A DNA stretch of 64,000 nt from the NCBI GenBank assembly GCA_903939735.1, contig CAJAIA010000030.1, forward strand, positions 62,001-126,000, given 5' to 3'. The notes beneath the pieces are model-generated. The model saw nothing but the letters and a program-made list of their open reading frames with translations. It was not told the DNA's origin and searched no databases. This document shows positions 51,799-61,461 of the stretch, in pieces; positions within the stretch are counted from its first letter, which is position 1; each line of letters starts with the position of its first letter. The translations under genes and the position numbers were made by a program. This stretch comes from an uncultured Ignavibacteria bacterium (lineage in GTDB: Bacteria > Bacteroidota > Ignavibacteria > Kapaibacteriales > Kapaibacteriaceae).

Positions 51799-53390
51799 TC
51801 CGACACCACTACACCCTCGAACACATAGCACGTGAAGTCGCCGCAAGGTATTGCGGGGCGACGCTCGTCGAAGCTTGGACGCAGGAGAAGTACACTGTTG
51901 CGATGGTGTTTGCTGTCAACGACGAGCTACGGACGATCATGATCGATACAACACCGGATGGTGGATCGATATCAGAACAACCGCAACTCCGACGAGCACG
52001 AAGCAACACGCGCGATGTGTTCCGCCCACTCTGGAACACTCCACTTGCTCTGGTTACAAAACATCCGGACGACAGAGTGATCTCACTCTGGTTCAGCGAT
52101 CACCAGGTGCATTGCGAGTTCTTTTCTTCTGGCAATGGGAATGTGGTGAGTGTCCGAGACGGCATGATCCTTGAAGCACTACGGGATACAAGTGAGCGTT
52201 GTGATACGACGTTCTCTGTTAACGCACCAAGTTCGATTCCCCTTTGGGAGCAACAGAGCTTAACAGCCCAACAGGCTCTCGCTCGATCACCGCTCCAGCT
52301 TGGTCCGTGGTATGCCGAAGAGGTATGCCGGAGAGCGGGTGTCGACCCATCAACACACGTCAGTGATCTTTCGCCGACGCAACGTGATCAATGCTCGACA
52401 ATTGCAGAACAGGTACGCACGACGTGCCTTTCGACACGATCATTCTATGTCCTCACGCGTGGTGACGCGCGCTTGCTATCACTCTGTGAGCTCCAATCAT
52501 GGACTGCAAGCGAGAAGCTCTCGTCGGCACTCGAAGCGACGACATACCTTTTACGCGAACGCTATCGCATCGAGCATCTTCGCTCGAAGCGCGCAACCGC
52601 CTTGCGCACACTAACAAATGACGTTCAACGCGCACAGCGAACATTGGCTGCACTCAATTCAGATGGTGTGCGTGATGCGCGCTCTGAGCGCTACAGGATG
52701 TGGGCTGATACACTGCTATCCTACCCTCAGCAGCACGAACGAGATCGCACCACCATCACATTGGTCGGTCCGAACGGCGATGATATCTCAATTCCGTTGA
52801 ATCCAGCGCATTCGATCATTGAGAACGCCACACGTCTCTATGACAAGGCACGCTCGGCTGAAACGGCTGCGCTCCATCGTGAGCAACGGATTCCTGAACT
52901 TCAACGCAAGATCAATGAACTCGAGGAACGCATCGCGAAGATTGAGCAAGCCGATACGATTCGCGACATTGAAGCATCTTCTCCACAACGCATGAACACA
53001 CAGACGCACGATCCACGCGACGAAGCAGGCGGACGTTTCCGTGTTTTTGTCATTGACGAACAGCACACATTGTACGTCGGCAAGAGCGCAGCGAACAACG
53101 ATGAACTCACAATGAGGTTCGCAAAACAGAATGACTGGTGGCTGCATGCTCGAGGTTCTGCCGGCTCGCACGCAGTACTACGTGGGGTAGACGCCGATCG
53201 TATCCCGAAGCCGGTACTCGAAAAAGCTGCCGCAATCACTGCCTACTACTCACAAGCACGAAATGCCTCGTGGGTGAGTGTTGTGTATACGCAACGGAAG
53301 AACGTCCGCAAGCCGAAGGGTGCTAATGTTGGTGCTGTCGTGCTCGAACGCGAGCAGACAGTCATGGTAAAGCCATCGATTCCTAGTTGA
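51795..53390 (+). CDS. rqcH: Ribosome quality control protein RqcH (NFACT/Rqc2 family)
   Basis: A 531-residue NFACT protein. RqcH binds obstructed 50S subunits and recruits tRNA-Ala to add C-terminal alanine tails for degradation. It has an N-terminal NFACT-N domain with the conserved Asp93-Arg94 pair (HPDDRVISLWF), helix-hairpin-helix and coiled-coil segments (about 260-400) and the C-terminal NFACT-R domain (QNDWWLHARGSAGSHAVLRG; TQRKNVRKPKGANVGAVVL). Length is slightly below the Bacillus protein. It is the last gene of the operon from 45775, overlapping the repeat/HEAT gene by ATGA, and its final eight bases overlap the convergent T9SS gene. Confidence 0.9.
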   Translation: MIRHHYTLEHIAREVAARYCGATLVEAWTQEKYTVAMVFAVNDELRTIMIDTTPDGGSISEQPQLRRARSNTRDVFRPLWNTPLALVTKHPDDRVISLWFSDHQVHCEFFSSGNGNVVSVRDGMILEALRDTSERCDTTFSVNAPSSIPLWEQQSLTAQQALARSPLQLGPWYAEEVCRRAGVDPSTHVSDLSPTQRDQCSTIAEQVRTTCLSTRSFYVLTRGDARLLSLCELQSWTASEKLSSALEATTYLLRERYRIEHLRSKRATALRTLTNDVQRAQRTLAALNSDGVRDARSERYRMWADTLLSYPQQHERDRTTITLVGPNGDDISIPLNPAHSIIENATRLYDKARSAETAALHREQRIPELQRKINELEERIAKIEQADTIRDIEASSPQRMNTQTHDPRDEAGGRFRVFVIDEQHTLYVGKSAANNDELTMRFAKQNDWWLHARGSAGSHAVLRGVDADRIPKPVLEKAAAITAYYSQARNASWVSVVYTQRKNVRKPKGANVGAVVLEREQTVMVKPSIPS

Positions 53391-56300
53391 CGACCTGCAC
53401 AATCTTCACGGTGGTTCCCACACGAAGAATGTACCATCCTGTAGGAAGGTCAGCGACATGGAGCATGATGCTCGACAAATCTGTGACGTTGTGACGCACG
53501 AGTCGCCCAAGTTGGTCAACCAACGAAACTGTACCGAGTGGCCTGTTCCCCGTCACTATGAATGCGTCGCTCGCGGGATGTGGTGCGACGACGACGTCGT
53601 GCCGTTCCTCACCCGCTGCAACACCAACAGGTCCTCCGATAACGCCAATCACGAACTGATGCGGAACAGTCACACCGCGTCCGAACGCGTTGTAGATGGA
53701 CGCAGTGGTGGCGCTGTATGGAGCTGCTCCGGTGCTTCGTGCAACGGTCCACTCCGGGCCAGCCGACCAATTCGGTCGTGTAAGCACGCGAAACATTCTT
53801 CCAACGGCATCTGCTGAGTCTATAAGCTTCGTTGCCGCGACGCGCAGCGATGAGATCTCATGAATCTTGCTGTCGAGCGTGAAGGCATCAACTATCCAGG
53901 AACGTCGCGCAATAACATTCGCATCTGCCGGGACAGCTGTTGGTTCCGTCTCGAGTCGTGTCAAGAGGATCTGTTCACCATCACGCGCATTGGTGATGTC
54001 CAACTCGTCCCCTAGTTCGGAAAAGACAATGCGTGCTTGGTTGGTTCGCATCTCCTCCAGCTCGCTTACACCAGCGCCAACAAGCGCATCTGAGTTCCTG
54101 CGTCCTGCTCCAGCTTCCAGCGATCCGTCACGTGCGCGTATACGATCGAAGAGCACAGAAGGGTTCGTCTCATTGAACTGATAGTAGGCTACCAGACCTG
54201 GGTCATCCGCGTGCTTTGTGAGGTGCATTCCACGTCGAATTTCATCCTGTGTGAGCGTGCGATCGTAGAAGCAGACCTCATCGATGTATCCGTTGAAGTT
54301 GCGGGATGACCAGTAATGATATGTTCCAAGCTTCATCACGAGCTGATTCAACTGCTGTGGGGGAAGCTTGATCTTATCACTACTCCCTATCCCGTTGACG
54401 TAGACAGTTGCCCCTGACGAATCGATGGTGAGCGCAACGTGCGACCAGGTCTGAGGAGGCACAGTCAGGCGTGAATTCCACCACCATCGACCGTCCTTCC
54501 ATAAATAGCCGAGTTCATTCTTGTCGTTTACAAACTGCAATCCGATTTCCTGACTCACTCCCTCATCTGCGTCGGTACACAGAATCGCCGAAAACTCTGG
54601 TTGCATTCCGACCGGATGAACCCATGCCGTAAAGGTAAACGATGTTGTATTGCCTGTGAGACGCCCAAGCGTTGCATGGTCATCCGGATCAGTTAGGTCA
54701 ACTGCACGACCAGCTGCTCCGTCGATTCCATCGCACTCACTTGGCAATACTGTAATCGCATCGCGAAGAACGAGCGTGTCGGACATTCCACCCTGTGAAA
54801 TGATAAGCGTGACATCATACGTACCAGGCGCGGCATAGGACACATCGACAGATTGCGCAGCAGATGTAGATGGTTGACCTCCTTCGAACTCCCATCGACG
54901 TTGGAATGAGATGTCTTCACGTGCAGCGGAGCGGCAGCCGAAACGAATGCGCTGACGCGAACATCGGACAGTGTCGCGATCACGTGATATGCATGCACGA
55001 AGATCTGAGCGCGGCGCAAGTGGCACCTGCCACAGACCACGAAGCGTCGCAGCACGAAGCATACTGTTCGGTTCGTCGAAATGGAGGAAGTTTACATCGG
55101 TAAGCGGGAGTCCTGCTCCAACACTGCGCCATGTCGAGTCGCCATCGCGCAGCGTATACACACCATAGGATGTCCCGACGTAGAGCTCCATGCTCCTCCC
55201 ACGACGAGCAACAAGCGTCTTGATCGCAAAGGATGGGAGCCCCGCAGATCTACTTGTCCACGTACCACCACCATCGGTCGATTCCAGGACCTTCACATTT
55301 GTCTGCTGTCCACCAAAGCCCACAACAATATGATCGCCCCCTTCTCCGATGAATGCCATATCCTGCATGCCCGCACCACGACGCAATGCGTCTGGAGGCG
55401 TGATGGTGCGCCACGTTGCACCGCCATCGGTGCTACGGTGTAAGCCTTGATCACCAAGCGCCATGAGAAGCTGTCCATCCTCTGGGTGCATGCGCACACG
55501 GTAGACCCAATTCTGGAACGTTTTCAACGGATACCACGAACTTCCGTTGTCGTGTGAAATCACAACGCTCTGCTTGGCATGATCACATGCGACGATCCGC
55601 GTGAAGATGCGGGGATCAACACACACATTTGTGAGAGTGATGTATCCGAGGTCAATACCGAGTTCGGTGCCGCGAGGTGCGACCTTTTTCGTTTGCGTGC
55701 GTTGTGCTCGCACGCTCGACCAAGGCTTCGCGTACAGCCACTCGGTAGCAATAGGGTTGACGTTGGCACCCATGGCATCAGCGCCAGACCACGCATACCA
55801 TCCCTGTATGAGTGGCGCGTTGCTATAGATGGCTGTATCACGAATGAAGATGGGCATGTGGTAGGCTCCGAGGGTCATGATGCGACCATCATGGGATTGG
55901 TCGAAGCCCCATACCTCGAGCGCAGAAATACCCGTGCTGCGATCGGTCACCGTGCGTCCTCGATCGGGCGACAGCGCAATACCACCATCGTGGGTCATCC
56001 AAATGCTATCGCCATGCACAGACACTGATTGTACGTCGTAGTGCATCGGAGGCATCGACGACCACGTGCGGCCACCGTTTGTGGAGCGGTACGGAAAGAT
56101 TCCTGCCACAACCATCAGTGATGTGTCGCGCGTCGATACAGCAAAGCCCATATCCCACGTCACCTGACCGAGTCCGTTCTCGTTTGGTGCGTAGGCAAAG
56201 AGGTTTTTGTTCGTGAGCGTATCAACAGGTTCGGGACCATCCACGGAACCGCAGCAGCGATGCTCAAATGTGGAACCTTGATCGCGCGAAATGTAAAGTC

Positions 56301-57372
56301 CGTATACACCACTTGGTCCATTGCGGATTTCCCCTGCGATCATCACAGCCACGTAGTTCGGATCTGCAGGTGTAAGTGCAAGAAGTGCGCGCGCCATTAC
56401 ATGATCTGGTCTGCTCACTGGATACCCAATACCGACCGTATCAAACTTTACACCCGCACTTGTTGATCGTGCAAACGCGATATGACTACCCATCTGCACA
56501 AGGCCAAACACGAGATCATTACGCGATCGATGCCATTGAACATCCCACCACGTGCCCTGATAGTTTGAGGCACTCGTCCACGTGGTTCCACCATTCGTCG
56601 TGAGAAACAACCGACCTTGCGCTGCGATCACAACACGCTGTGGATCTGTTGGCGCAACGGCACATTGATCAACACCTGTTGGTTCAAGAGTGGCGGCAGC
56701 ACCCGTTAGAGCAACACGACGAAACGTCAGCGCTGCATCCGTCGACACGTACAGACCATTATCCGTTGCCGCATACACTGTCGATCCAGACATAGCAAGA
56801 CGATGAACAGCTTGAATTGGCAGATCAACACCAACGTTCACCCACGTAGCACCAGCGTCGGTACTCCTCCACACGCCTGCAGAGATGGTGCCCGCCATAA
56901 CGAGCGAACGATTACGCGGATCAGTTACATGACAGCGCACAACACCAACGCCCTGCGAGCCGGTTGCCATCTTGGCATCAGTATCGTACCCGAACGGACC
57001 AATTGACATCCACTTCACGTCGTTCTGAACGGCGTCTACACGAGATGCTCTGCGTGCCGCCTCAACATCAGCCCATCGAGCCGACGTTGTTGTTACCAAG
57101 CCATGTTCATCAGCAAAGGCACGCTTGCGTGAAAGCCAGCGAGTTACTTGTTTCCATTCGCGGCTACGAGCCCCCTGTCGAAGCGATGAATCAGCGTTCA
57201 TTGCGCTGATCACATCAAATACATTTCCATGGTCCTGCACAAACATCTGGTACCACACAGATGATCTGTGAAGATGCGAGGAAGGATAGCGCTCCACTAG
57301 ACGTTGCTCTTGCGCAGTCAGTGACGTCGCTAGACAAAGCAGCAGGGCCATCAACATGTTTCGCAACTGCAT
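53383..57372 (-). CDS. Large T9SS-secreted protein with BNR/sortilin-like propeller, PKD and LamG domains
   Basis: A 1329-residue secreted protein. Signal peptide MQLRNMLMALLLCLATSLTAQ. Long arrays of Asp-box repeats (WRSTDAGATWVNVG; FLTTNGGTTWTSAS; RSTDGGATWRTITP) at about 130-790 form VPS10/BNR-type propellers. A PKD-like domain follows (about 830-890, YAAPGTYDVTLIIS), then a LamG/concanavalin-like domain (about 910-1080, FTFTAWVHPVGM ... WSHVALTIDSSGATVYVNG). The C-terminal T9SS type A sorting-type domain is APHPASDAFIVTG ... LPTGWYILRV. I chose ATG 57372; GTG 57378 is possible. It is likely displayed on the surface and carbohydrate-binding; no catalytic site is identified. Confidence 0.86.
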   Translation of the reverse strand: MQLRNMLMALLLCLATSLTAQEQRLVERYPSSHLHRSSVWYQMFVQDHGNVFDVISAMNADSSLRQGARSREWKQVTRWLSRKRAFADEHGLVTTTSARWADVEAARRASRVDAVQNDVKWMSIGPFGYDTDAKMATGSQGVGVVRCHVTDPRNRSLVMAGTISAGVWRSTDAGATWVNVGVDLPIQAVHRLAMSGSTVYAATDNGLYVSTDAALTFRRVALTGAAATLEPTGVDQCAVAPTDPQRVVIAAQGRLFLTTNGGTTWTSASNYQGTWWDVQWHRSRNDLVFGLVQMGSHIAFARSTSAGVKFDTVGIGYPVSRPDHVMARALLALTPADPNYVAVMIAGEIRNGPSGVYGLYISRDQGSTFEHRCCGSVDGPEPVDTLTNKNLFAYAPNENGLGQVTWDMGFAVSTRDTSLMVVAGIFPYRSTNGGRTWSSMPPMHYDVQSVSVHGDSIWMTHDGGIALSPDRGRTVTDRSTGISALEVWGFDQSHDGRIMTLGAYHMPIFIRDTAIYSNAPLIQGWYAWSGADAMGANVNPIATEWLYAKPWSSVRAQRTQTKKVAPRGTELGIDLGYITLTNVCVDPRIFTRIVACDHAKQSVVISHDNGSSWYPLKTFQNWVYRVRMHPEDGQLLMALGDQGLHRSTDGGATWRTITPPDALRRGAGMQDMAFIGEGGDHIVVGFGGQQTNVKVLESTDGGGTWTSRSAGLPSFAIKTLVARRGRSMELYVGTSYGVYTLRDGDSTWRSVGAGLPLTDVNFLHFDEPNSMLRAATLRGLWQVPLAPRSDLRACISRDRDTVRCSRQRIRFGCRSAAREDISFQRRWEFEGGQPSTSAAQSVDVSYAAPGTYDVTLIISQGGMSDTLVLRDAITVLPSECDGIDGAAGRAVDLTDPDDHATLGRLTGNTTSFTFTAWVHPVGMQPEFSAILCTDADEGVSQEIGLQFVNDKNELGYLWKDGRWWWNSRLTVPPQTWSHVALTIDSSGATVYVNGIGSSDKIKLPPQQLNQLVMKLGTYHYWSSRNFNGYIDEVCFYDRTLTQDEIRRGMHLTKHADDPGLVAYYQFNETNPSVLFDRIRARDGSLEAGAGRRNSDALVGAGVSELEEMRTNQARIVFSELGDELDITNARDGEQILLTRLETEPTAVPADANVIARRSWIVDAFTLDSKIHEISSLRVAATKLIDSADAVGRMFRVLTRPNWSAGPEWTVARSTGAAPYSATTASIYNAFGRGVTVPHQFVIGVIGGPVGVAAGEERHDVVVAPHPASDAFIVTGNRPLGTVSLVDQLGRLVRHNVTDLSSIMLHVADLPTGWYILRVGTTVKIVQVVN

Positions 57373-57390
57373 GAGCACCCCCCAGTGTCC

Positions 57391-59505
57391 TTACATGGAT
57401 ACGATCTTAAACTCAACCCGACGATTACGTTGACGTCCCTCGTCGGTCGTATTCGGCGCAATGGGTTTTGACTTCCCTACACCGATGGCTCGCATCCGCT
57501 TCTCAACGACGCCCTTGCCGATGAGGTATGTGCGCACGGCGTTGACGCGCTCCTGTGACAGACGCTTATTGTCGGCATCCTGACCAACGTTATCGGAGTG
57601 ACCCGAAAGTTCGATGACGATCGTAGTGTTCGCCACGAGGAATTCGGCGAGACGATCAAGTTCCGCGAACGATTCCGTGCGGAGTTCGGACTTGGCAAAG
57701 TCGAAGAACAGATTGTTGAGGCGAATCACTTCGTTCTTACGAATCGGAACGAGATACAAATCACGTTGGAGTTCGGTGAACTCGGTAAGTGAACGCGTGT
57801 CGAGCTGATCGCTCACCGGATAATATCCCGGAGCTTCTGCACGGAAGCCATACAAATCACCCGCCGGCAGAACGATCTTGTACGAGCCCTCAACCGGTTC
57901 CGACAGCGCAGAGCCTGCAGTACGAAGCTTCGTAAGGCTTTCATACGCAACATTTGTTGCAATCGGCTTCTTCGTCGATGCATCAAGAACACGTCCGCTC
58001 ACGAGCACCACGGGCTGCGGACGCACGCCCTTCGTGAGACGAATACGATAGAGATCGGCACTTTGATCGACCGGACTCGTACCGCACAGATACGCGAACT
58101 CGCCATTGGCCGGCACAGTGAAGTATGCATCCCATTCGGGGGTGTTAATCTTCGGACCCAGGTTCTTCGGCTTACTCCACTTCGTCCAGGAGTCATCAAG
58201 CCGCCGCGTCATCCAGATGTCAACGTTGCCATATCCACGACGACCGTCGGAGGCAAAGTATAGCGTGACACCGTCGGCCGCGATGAACGGCGACATCTCA
58301 CTGCCCCACGTGTTAATGTTTGGACCGCAGTTGAGCGGCTCACTGAAGGTGCCATCGCTAAGCTTGCGTGCGAAGTACAAATCCTTCTGTCCACGGGTAT
58401 CACGTCGCTCGATAGCCAGCAACAGCACTTGTCCCGAAGGATCGAGACATGACTCGCTGAATCGATGCAAGTTGTAGTAGTTCGCGATTCGCACTTCCCG
58501 CGGTATCGACCATCCAGAAGCAGTCCGGACGGACTGTGAAACGCCAGGCCCGCGAGGTGCGCCATTCGAATAGTAGGTATTGCCAACGAGCACCTGATTC
58601 TCGTCTGGCGTAATGCTGATCAGGAAGTTCGCTCCTTGGTTGTTCAAGGGGCGTCCGACGTTTATGGCCGGACCCCACGAACCATCTTTCTGCATGTCGG
58701 TGTACCAGATGTCTTCCTCGTCTGGGTCACCAAGATTGTCTCTATGCGGATACCGACCGAAGTAGAGTCGCTTACCATTTGTCGTGATCACCGGTGATAA
58801 GTCACCACCATAACTGTTGACACGTGGACCAAGCGACTCGCGGTCTGATTGAATCGGCAAATCATCAGCGAGATCGATTCCGGTTTCGGCCTGACGGATC
58901 GTAAGCTCATCAACCTCGATGACTGCCCGACCATTTGCCACAAGACCCAGCGTTGGACCCTGAATATCTAGTCCGTCGAACCCCACGATCGTTCCACCGT
59001 TGATCAGTAGGCTCATGCCAGATCCACGCTTTCGCAACGTAAGTGTGAACCATGTTCCCATCGGTGGTATCTCTTGCGACGGCGTCCATGGTAGCACGTC
59101 GCGTTGGCGTCCATCACGCCATGTGTACACCTTGTAGTTCCCAGCGGAATTAACCAGCACACCGTTTGCATTCTGCGCAGTGTTTGCTGCCCAGGAGATA
59201 CCGAATCCTTGATCAGGAGCACCAGAGACTTGCCGAACGCGGAGATCAATGTCAAAGTCGGCGTCGTAGTCAACGAACCATCCCGACTCGAGGAACCACT
59301 CATTCATGATCGACCGTCGGTCGATAACGTACTTCCCGTTGCTAATCGTCACGATACCGTTGTTCCACTGCCCAACTCTCCAACGACCACTGTTGTCGCT
59401 GAAGTCGTCCTTCACAGCAATGCCCAGCGGTTGTGCACCCACAAAGCTCGGAGCAAGCCAAAGGCAGATAAGTAGAATCAGCATGTGGTGACGGGTCACG
59501 ATCAT
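57391..59505 (-). CDS. OmpA-family protein with lectin-like and PD40 propeller domains
   Basis: A 704-residue envelope protein. After a signal (LILLICLWLAPSFVGA) comes a concanavalin/DUF1080-like domain (about 25-210, DDFSDNSGRWRVGQWNNG). PD40/TolB-like blades follow at about 235-520 (TNGKRLYFGRYP, LYFASDGRRGYGNVDIW), then a carboxypeptidase-regulatory-like domain and a C-terminal OmpA peptidoglycan-binding domain with LSGHSDNVGQDADNKRLSQERV. The start at 59505 overlaps the speA stop (ATGA). OmpA/PD40 proteins are common in T9SS-bearing bacteria (PorE-like proteins), so it may link the cell wall to outer-membrane machinery; that link is inference. Confidence 0.85.
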   Translation of the reverse strand: MIVTRHHMLILLICLWLAPSFVGAQPLGIAVKDDFSDNSGRWRVGQWNNGIVTISNGKYVIDRRSIMNEWFLESGWFVDYDADFDIDLRVRQVSGAPDQGFGISWAANTAQNANGVLVNSAGNYKVYTWRDGRQRDVLPWTPSQEIPPMGTWFTLTLRKRGSGMSLLINGGTIVGFDGLDIQGPTLGLVANGRAVIEVDELTIRQAETGIDLADDLPIQSDRESLGPRVNSYGGDLSPVITTNGKRLYFGRYPHRDNLGDPDEEDIWYTDMQKDGSWGPAINVGRPLNNQGANFLISITPDENQVLVGNTYYSNGAPRGPGVSQSVRTASGWSIPREVRIANYYNLHRFSESCLDPSGQVLLLAIERRDTRGQKDLYFARKLSDGTFSEPLNCGPNINTWGSEMSPFIAADGVTLYFASDGRRGYGNVDIWMTRRLDDSWTKWSKPKNLGPKINTPEWDAYFTVPANGEFAYLCGTSPVDQSADLYRIRLTKGVRPQPVVLVSGRVLDASTKKPIATNVAYESLTKLRTAGSALSEPVEGSYKIVLPAGDLYGFRAEAPGYYPVSDQLDTRSLTEFTELQRDLYLVPIRKNEVIRLNNLFFDFAKSELRTESFAELDRLAEFLVANTTIVIELSGHSDNVGQDADNKRLSQERVNAVRTYLIGKGVVEKRMRAIGVGKSKPIAPNTTDEGRQRNRRVEFKIVSM

Positions 59506-61397
59506 TCCTCGAGGTAGGTGTACCCGTAGAGACCCGATCGGTAGATAGCGAGAAACTCTTTCCCCTCGTGGACGGAGATTCGCTTCTCCTTGACCGATGA
59601 GCTCACCCATGCTTCCATTGTGCGTACAAGCTTCTTTGCATTGAACTGCACGTAGTCGAGTACGTCGGCAACGGTTTCGCCATCGATAACCTGATCGATC
59701 TCGTAGGACTTATCCTTGACCGTTACGTGCACTGCGTTTGTATCGCCGAACAGGTTGTGAAGATCGCCCAAGATTTCCTGATATGCCCCAACGAGAAACA
59801 CAGCGAGATAGTATGGATCACCCTGTTTGAAGGTATGCACCGGAAGCGACGTCGTGAAGTCACGAACGCCGATGAAGTGGTCGATCTTTCCATCCGAATC
59901 ACAGGTGATATCCTGCAGGGTTGCCATTCGCGTCGGACGCTCCGTCAGACGGTGAATTGGCATGATCGGAAAGAGCTGGTCAATTGCCCAGGAGTCTGGC
60001 AGTGATTGGAAGAGCGAGAAGTTGCAGAAGTACTTGTCAGCGAGCAGCTTGGGGAGAGATCGGATTTCCTCAGGCACCGACTTGAGCTCTGTTGAAAGCT
60101 CATTGATCTTATGCGCGATTGTCCAATACAACCGTTCCACTTGAGCACGCGTGCGCAGATCAATCAGTCCGAGTGAAAAACGGTCGAGTGTTTCTTCGCG
60201 AACCTGTTGACAATCGTGCCACGCTTCCAGCATTGTTCGGCTGTTGAGCGACGACATGATCTCACCGAGCTCCTGAACGAGCTCGTGATCCTTCTTCGTG
60301 ACCTTCTCGCGCGACGGCCACGTAGGCACGCTGGTCGTTTCCAGAACGTTAAACACCAGCACCGAGTGGTGTGCGGTGAGCGCACGCCCCGACTCCGTGA
60401 TCACGTTCGGATGCGGAAGGTTGTTCTTTGTGGCTGCATCAGCAAGTGTGGAGATGGCATCGTTTGCATACTCTTGGATCGAGTAGTTGATGCTCGAAGC
60501 CACACTGCTGCGCGAACCATCATAGTCAACACCAAGACCACCACCGATATCAACGAAGTCGATCTTGCATCCCATGTTCATGAGCTGCACATAAAACTGC
60601 GATACTTCGCCAAGCCCTTGCTTGATCTTGCGGATGTTCGTGATCTGTGATCCTAGATGGAAGTGAATCAGCTTCACGCAGTCGAGCAGTTCCTCATTCT
60701 CTGCGTAGGTGATCGCCTCAAGAAGTTCCGACGCATTCAATCCGAACTTTGATTGATCGCCCCCTGACTCTTCCCACTTTCCGCTACCGCTCGAAGCGAG
60801 CTTAATGCGGATACCAACATTTGGTCGAACCTTAAGGCGTCGAGACACCTCGTTAATCAGCTTGAGTTCGCTCAGCTTTTCAACAACGAGATAGATGCGT
60901 TTTCCCATCTTCTGGGCAAGGAGCGCGAGCTCGATGAACTCTTCGTCCTTATAACCATTGCAGATGATGAGCGCTTCTTCGTTATCCATGATCGCAAGAA
61001 CCGCATGCAGCTCCGGCTTGGATCCAGCTTCAAGACCGATGTTGAAACGTTTTCCATAGCGAACAAGCTCTTCAACAACAGGACGCTGTTGATTGACCTT
61101 GATCGGATAGACGCTGAAATACTTTCCAGTATAGTCGTACTCTTCCGAGGCCTTGGCAAAGCAGCCGGCAATCTTCTCGATGCGGTCATCAAGAATGTCT
61201 GGGAACCGGAGCAACACGGGAACGCTGACATCACGAAGGAGCAACTCATCGATCAGCTCCTTGAGGTCAATCTGTGGTCCCTTTGCCTTGCGTGGCGAGG
61301 CAACGACGTGCCCCTTGCCATTGATGCCGAAGTACCCGATACCCCAACCTGGGACGTTGTAGGTCTCCATCGAGTCTTCAACACGCCATTTGCGCAT
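59502..61397 (-). CDS. speA: Biosynthetic arginine decarboxylase
   Basis: A 631-residue PLP fold-III enzyme converting arginine to agmatine for polyamine synthesis. Features: PLP lysine in FSVYPIKVNQQ, NIGLEAGSKPEL, HFHLGSQITNIRKIKQGL, VDIGGGLGVDYDGS, and a C-terminal barrel with the insertion typical of SpeA. I chose ATG 61397 (MRKWRVEDSMETYNVPGWGIGYF); the upstream in-frame codons include the fur promoter region. A perfect promoter box (61433-61440) lies 35 bases upstream. The OmpA/PD40 gene follows by ATGA overlap, an odd functional pairing. Confidence 0.94.
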   Translation of the reverse strand: MRKWRVEDSMETYNVPGWGIGYFGINGKGHVVASPRKAKGPQIDLKELIDELLLRDVSVPVLLRFPDILDDRIEKIAGCFAKASEEYDYTGKYFSVYPIKVNQQRPVVEELVRYGKRFNIGLEAGSKPELHAVLAIMDNEEALIICNGYKDEEFIELALLAQKMGKRIYLVVEKLSELKLINEVSRRLKVRPNVGIRIKLASSGSGKWEESGGDQSKFGLNASELLEAITYAENEELLDCVKLIHFHLGSQITNIRKIKQGLGEVSQFYVQLMNMGCKIDFVDIGGGLGVDYDGSRSSVASSINYSIQEYANDAISTLADAATKNNLPHPNVITESGRALTAHHSVLVFNVLETTSVPTWPSREKVTKKDHELVQELGEIMSSLNSRTMLEAWHDCQQVREETLDRFSLGLIDLRTRAQVERLYWTIAHKINELSTELKSVPEEIRSLPKLLADKYFCNFSLFQSLPDSWAIDQLFPIMPIHRLTERPTRMATLQDITCDSDGKIDHFIGVRDFTTSLPVHTFKQGDPYYLAVFLVGAYQEILGDLHNLFGDTNAVHVTVKDKSYEIDQVIDGETVADVLDYVQFNAKKLVRTMEAWVSSSVKEKRISVHEGKEFLAIYRSGLYGYTYLEE

Positions 61398-61432
61398 GAT
61401 CAGCCTGTCTGTAGAGGTGAAAAAACGAACGA

Positions 61433-61440
61433 CAAAACTA
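61433..61440 (-). promoter_or_regulatory. -7 promoter box (TAGTTTTG) of speA
   Basis: An exact TAnnTTTG match on the minus strand, 35 bases upstream of the speA ATG. Eight bases separate it from the divergent fur box, so the two promoters must overlap. Confidence 0.6.
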
Positions 61441-61448
61441 CGCACATA

Positions 61449-61456
61449 TATATTTG
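61449..61456 (+). promoter_or_regulatory. -7 promoter box (TATATTTG) of the Fur-family gene
   Basis: An exact TAnnTTTG match on the plus strand, ending five bases before the ATG at 61462, which predicts a leaderless transcript. It sits in an A/T-rich core (ACATATATATTTGTGT) that is partly palindromic and could also be an autoregulatory operator. Confidence 0.6.
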
Positions 61457-61461
61457 TGTCC

